A stretch of DNA of 64,000 bases from Streptomyces lincolnensis (GTDB lineage Bacteria; Actinomycetota; Actinomycetes; Streptomycetales; Streptomycetaceae), in NCBI RefSeq assembly GCF_021173675.1, contig NZ_JAIHON010000025.1:37362-101361 (forward strand), in the 5' to 3' direction. The translations under genes were made by a program, and so were the position numbers. The notes under the pieces were generated by a model. That model saw only the letters and a list, made by a program, of their open reading frames with translations, searched no databases and had not been told where the DNA came from. Below, piece by piece: positions 63,795-64,000 of this stretch (positions within the stretch are counted from its first letter, which is position 1; every line of letters starts with the position of its first letter).

Positions 63795-63858
63795 CTCAGT
63801 TGGTTAGAGCAGCTGACTCTTAATCAGCGGGTCCGGGGTTCGAGTCCCTGGCGGCGCA
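63785..63858 (+). tRNA. tRNA-Lys (CTT anticodon)
   Basis: Acceptor GCGCCGC (63785-63791) pairs with GCGGCGC (63851-63857), discriminator A 63858. Anticodon stem GCTGA/TCAGC with loop CTCTTAA, anticodon CTT at 63819-63821. T arm has GGGGTTCGAGTCCC. CCA is not encoded. Confidence 0.96.
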
Positions 63859-63867
63859 CAGACAGGT

Positions 63868-63895
63868 AAGGCCCCTCGCAAGTGCGGGGGGCCTT
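63868..63895 (+). terminator. Terminator of tRNA-Lys
   Basis: AAGGCCCC (63868-63875) pairs with GGGGCCTT (63888-63895), extended by CGCA/TGCG to about 13 bp. Confidence 0.88.
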
Positions 63896-63969
63896 CGCCA
63901 TGGGCGCGAGTGCTTCCCGGTGCCGCAGAGGCGGCCGGGGGTCCGGGGGTTGCCCCCGGGAAATGCAGC

Positions 63970-64000
63970 ATCAGCGGGTCCGGGGTTCGAGTCCCTGGCG
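63970..64000 (+). repeat. Second copy of the tRNA-Lys 3' half (att-like site), cut by window end
   Basis: All 31 bases here are identical to 63823-63853 of tRNA-Lys (from the anticodon loop to the acceptor) and the match reaches the window edge. Site-specific integrases use tRNA 3' halves as attachment sites and leave this pattern. Confidence 0.85.

Overview
The window is GC-rich chromosomal DNA from a Streptomyces (or close streptomycete). It carries the complete desferrioxamine cluster with DmdR/DtxR-type iron boxes, adpA with a TTA (bldA-dependent) codon, a CebR-controlled cebEFG-bglC locus, many Tat signal peptides and many GTG/TTG starts. Gene order largely follows the S. coelicolor SCO2770-SCO2810 neighbourhood as I remember it, which makes departures from that order informative.

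Layout. 1-333 is the 3' part of a VapC-like PIN toxin. 0.35-6.1 kb holds amine/amino-acid catabolism: a TPP enzyme, an agmatinase, a sodium:solute symporter and a divergent PucR regulator. 6.2-10.9 kb has a phosphatase-like protein, a TesB thioesterase, an acyl-CoA dehydrogenase, a secreted SNase/Excalibur nuclease and a TetR regulator. 10.98-16.7 kb is a leucine/isovalerate (liu-type) operon: carboxyltransferase, biotin carboxylase, HMG-CoA lyase and acyl-CoA dehydrogenase, with two TetR-type operators upstream.

16.7-24.9 kb is the most unusual part. Two paralogous cassettes point away from each other around an AT-richer regulatory gap and a small LuxR/GerE-type regulator. Each encodes a ~750-residue protein with no signal peptide (peptidoglycan-binding-like, Rv2525c/DUF1906 glycoside-hydrolase-like and lysozyme-like parts), one or two small multi-span membrane proteins, and a Tat-exported M15-peptidase-like protein that has lost zinc ligands. 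They lie between acdH and desE, which I recall as adjacent in S. coelicolor. I regard this as the best candidate for an undescribed system, possibly a duplicated lysis-like or cell-wall remodelling cassette.

25-32.3 kb is desEF and desABCD. 32.4-38.5 kb carries a DUF4429/SHOCT protein, a Tat purple-acid-phosphatase-like enzyme, glmS, an AceTr-family transporter and a universal stress protein. 38.8-41.8 kb carries adpA, orn and tRNA-His. 44-50.3 kb is the cellobiose module, with CebR boxes upstream of cebE and on the bglC ribosome-binding site. 50.4-58.3 kb has a two-component system, a methyltransferase-like protein, a TPR regulator, a histidine phosphatase and a PAP2 phosphatase.

58.2-62.4 kb is a second notable module. 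A RecA-NDp/PafBC-type DNA-damage promoter motif sits where it would give a leaderless transcript of a three-gene operon: a Cas4/Dna2-like Fe-S PD-(D/E)XK nuclease, a 531-residue protein of unknown function, and an SF1 helicase. It resembles a split Dna2. The window ends just after tRNA-Lys(CTT), in a second copy of at least 31 bp of that tRNA's 3' half. This is the classic mark of an integrated element or its remnant.
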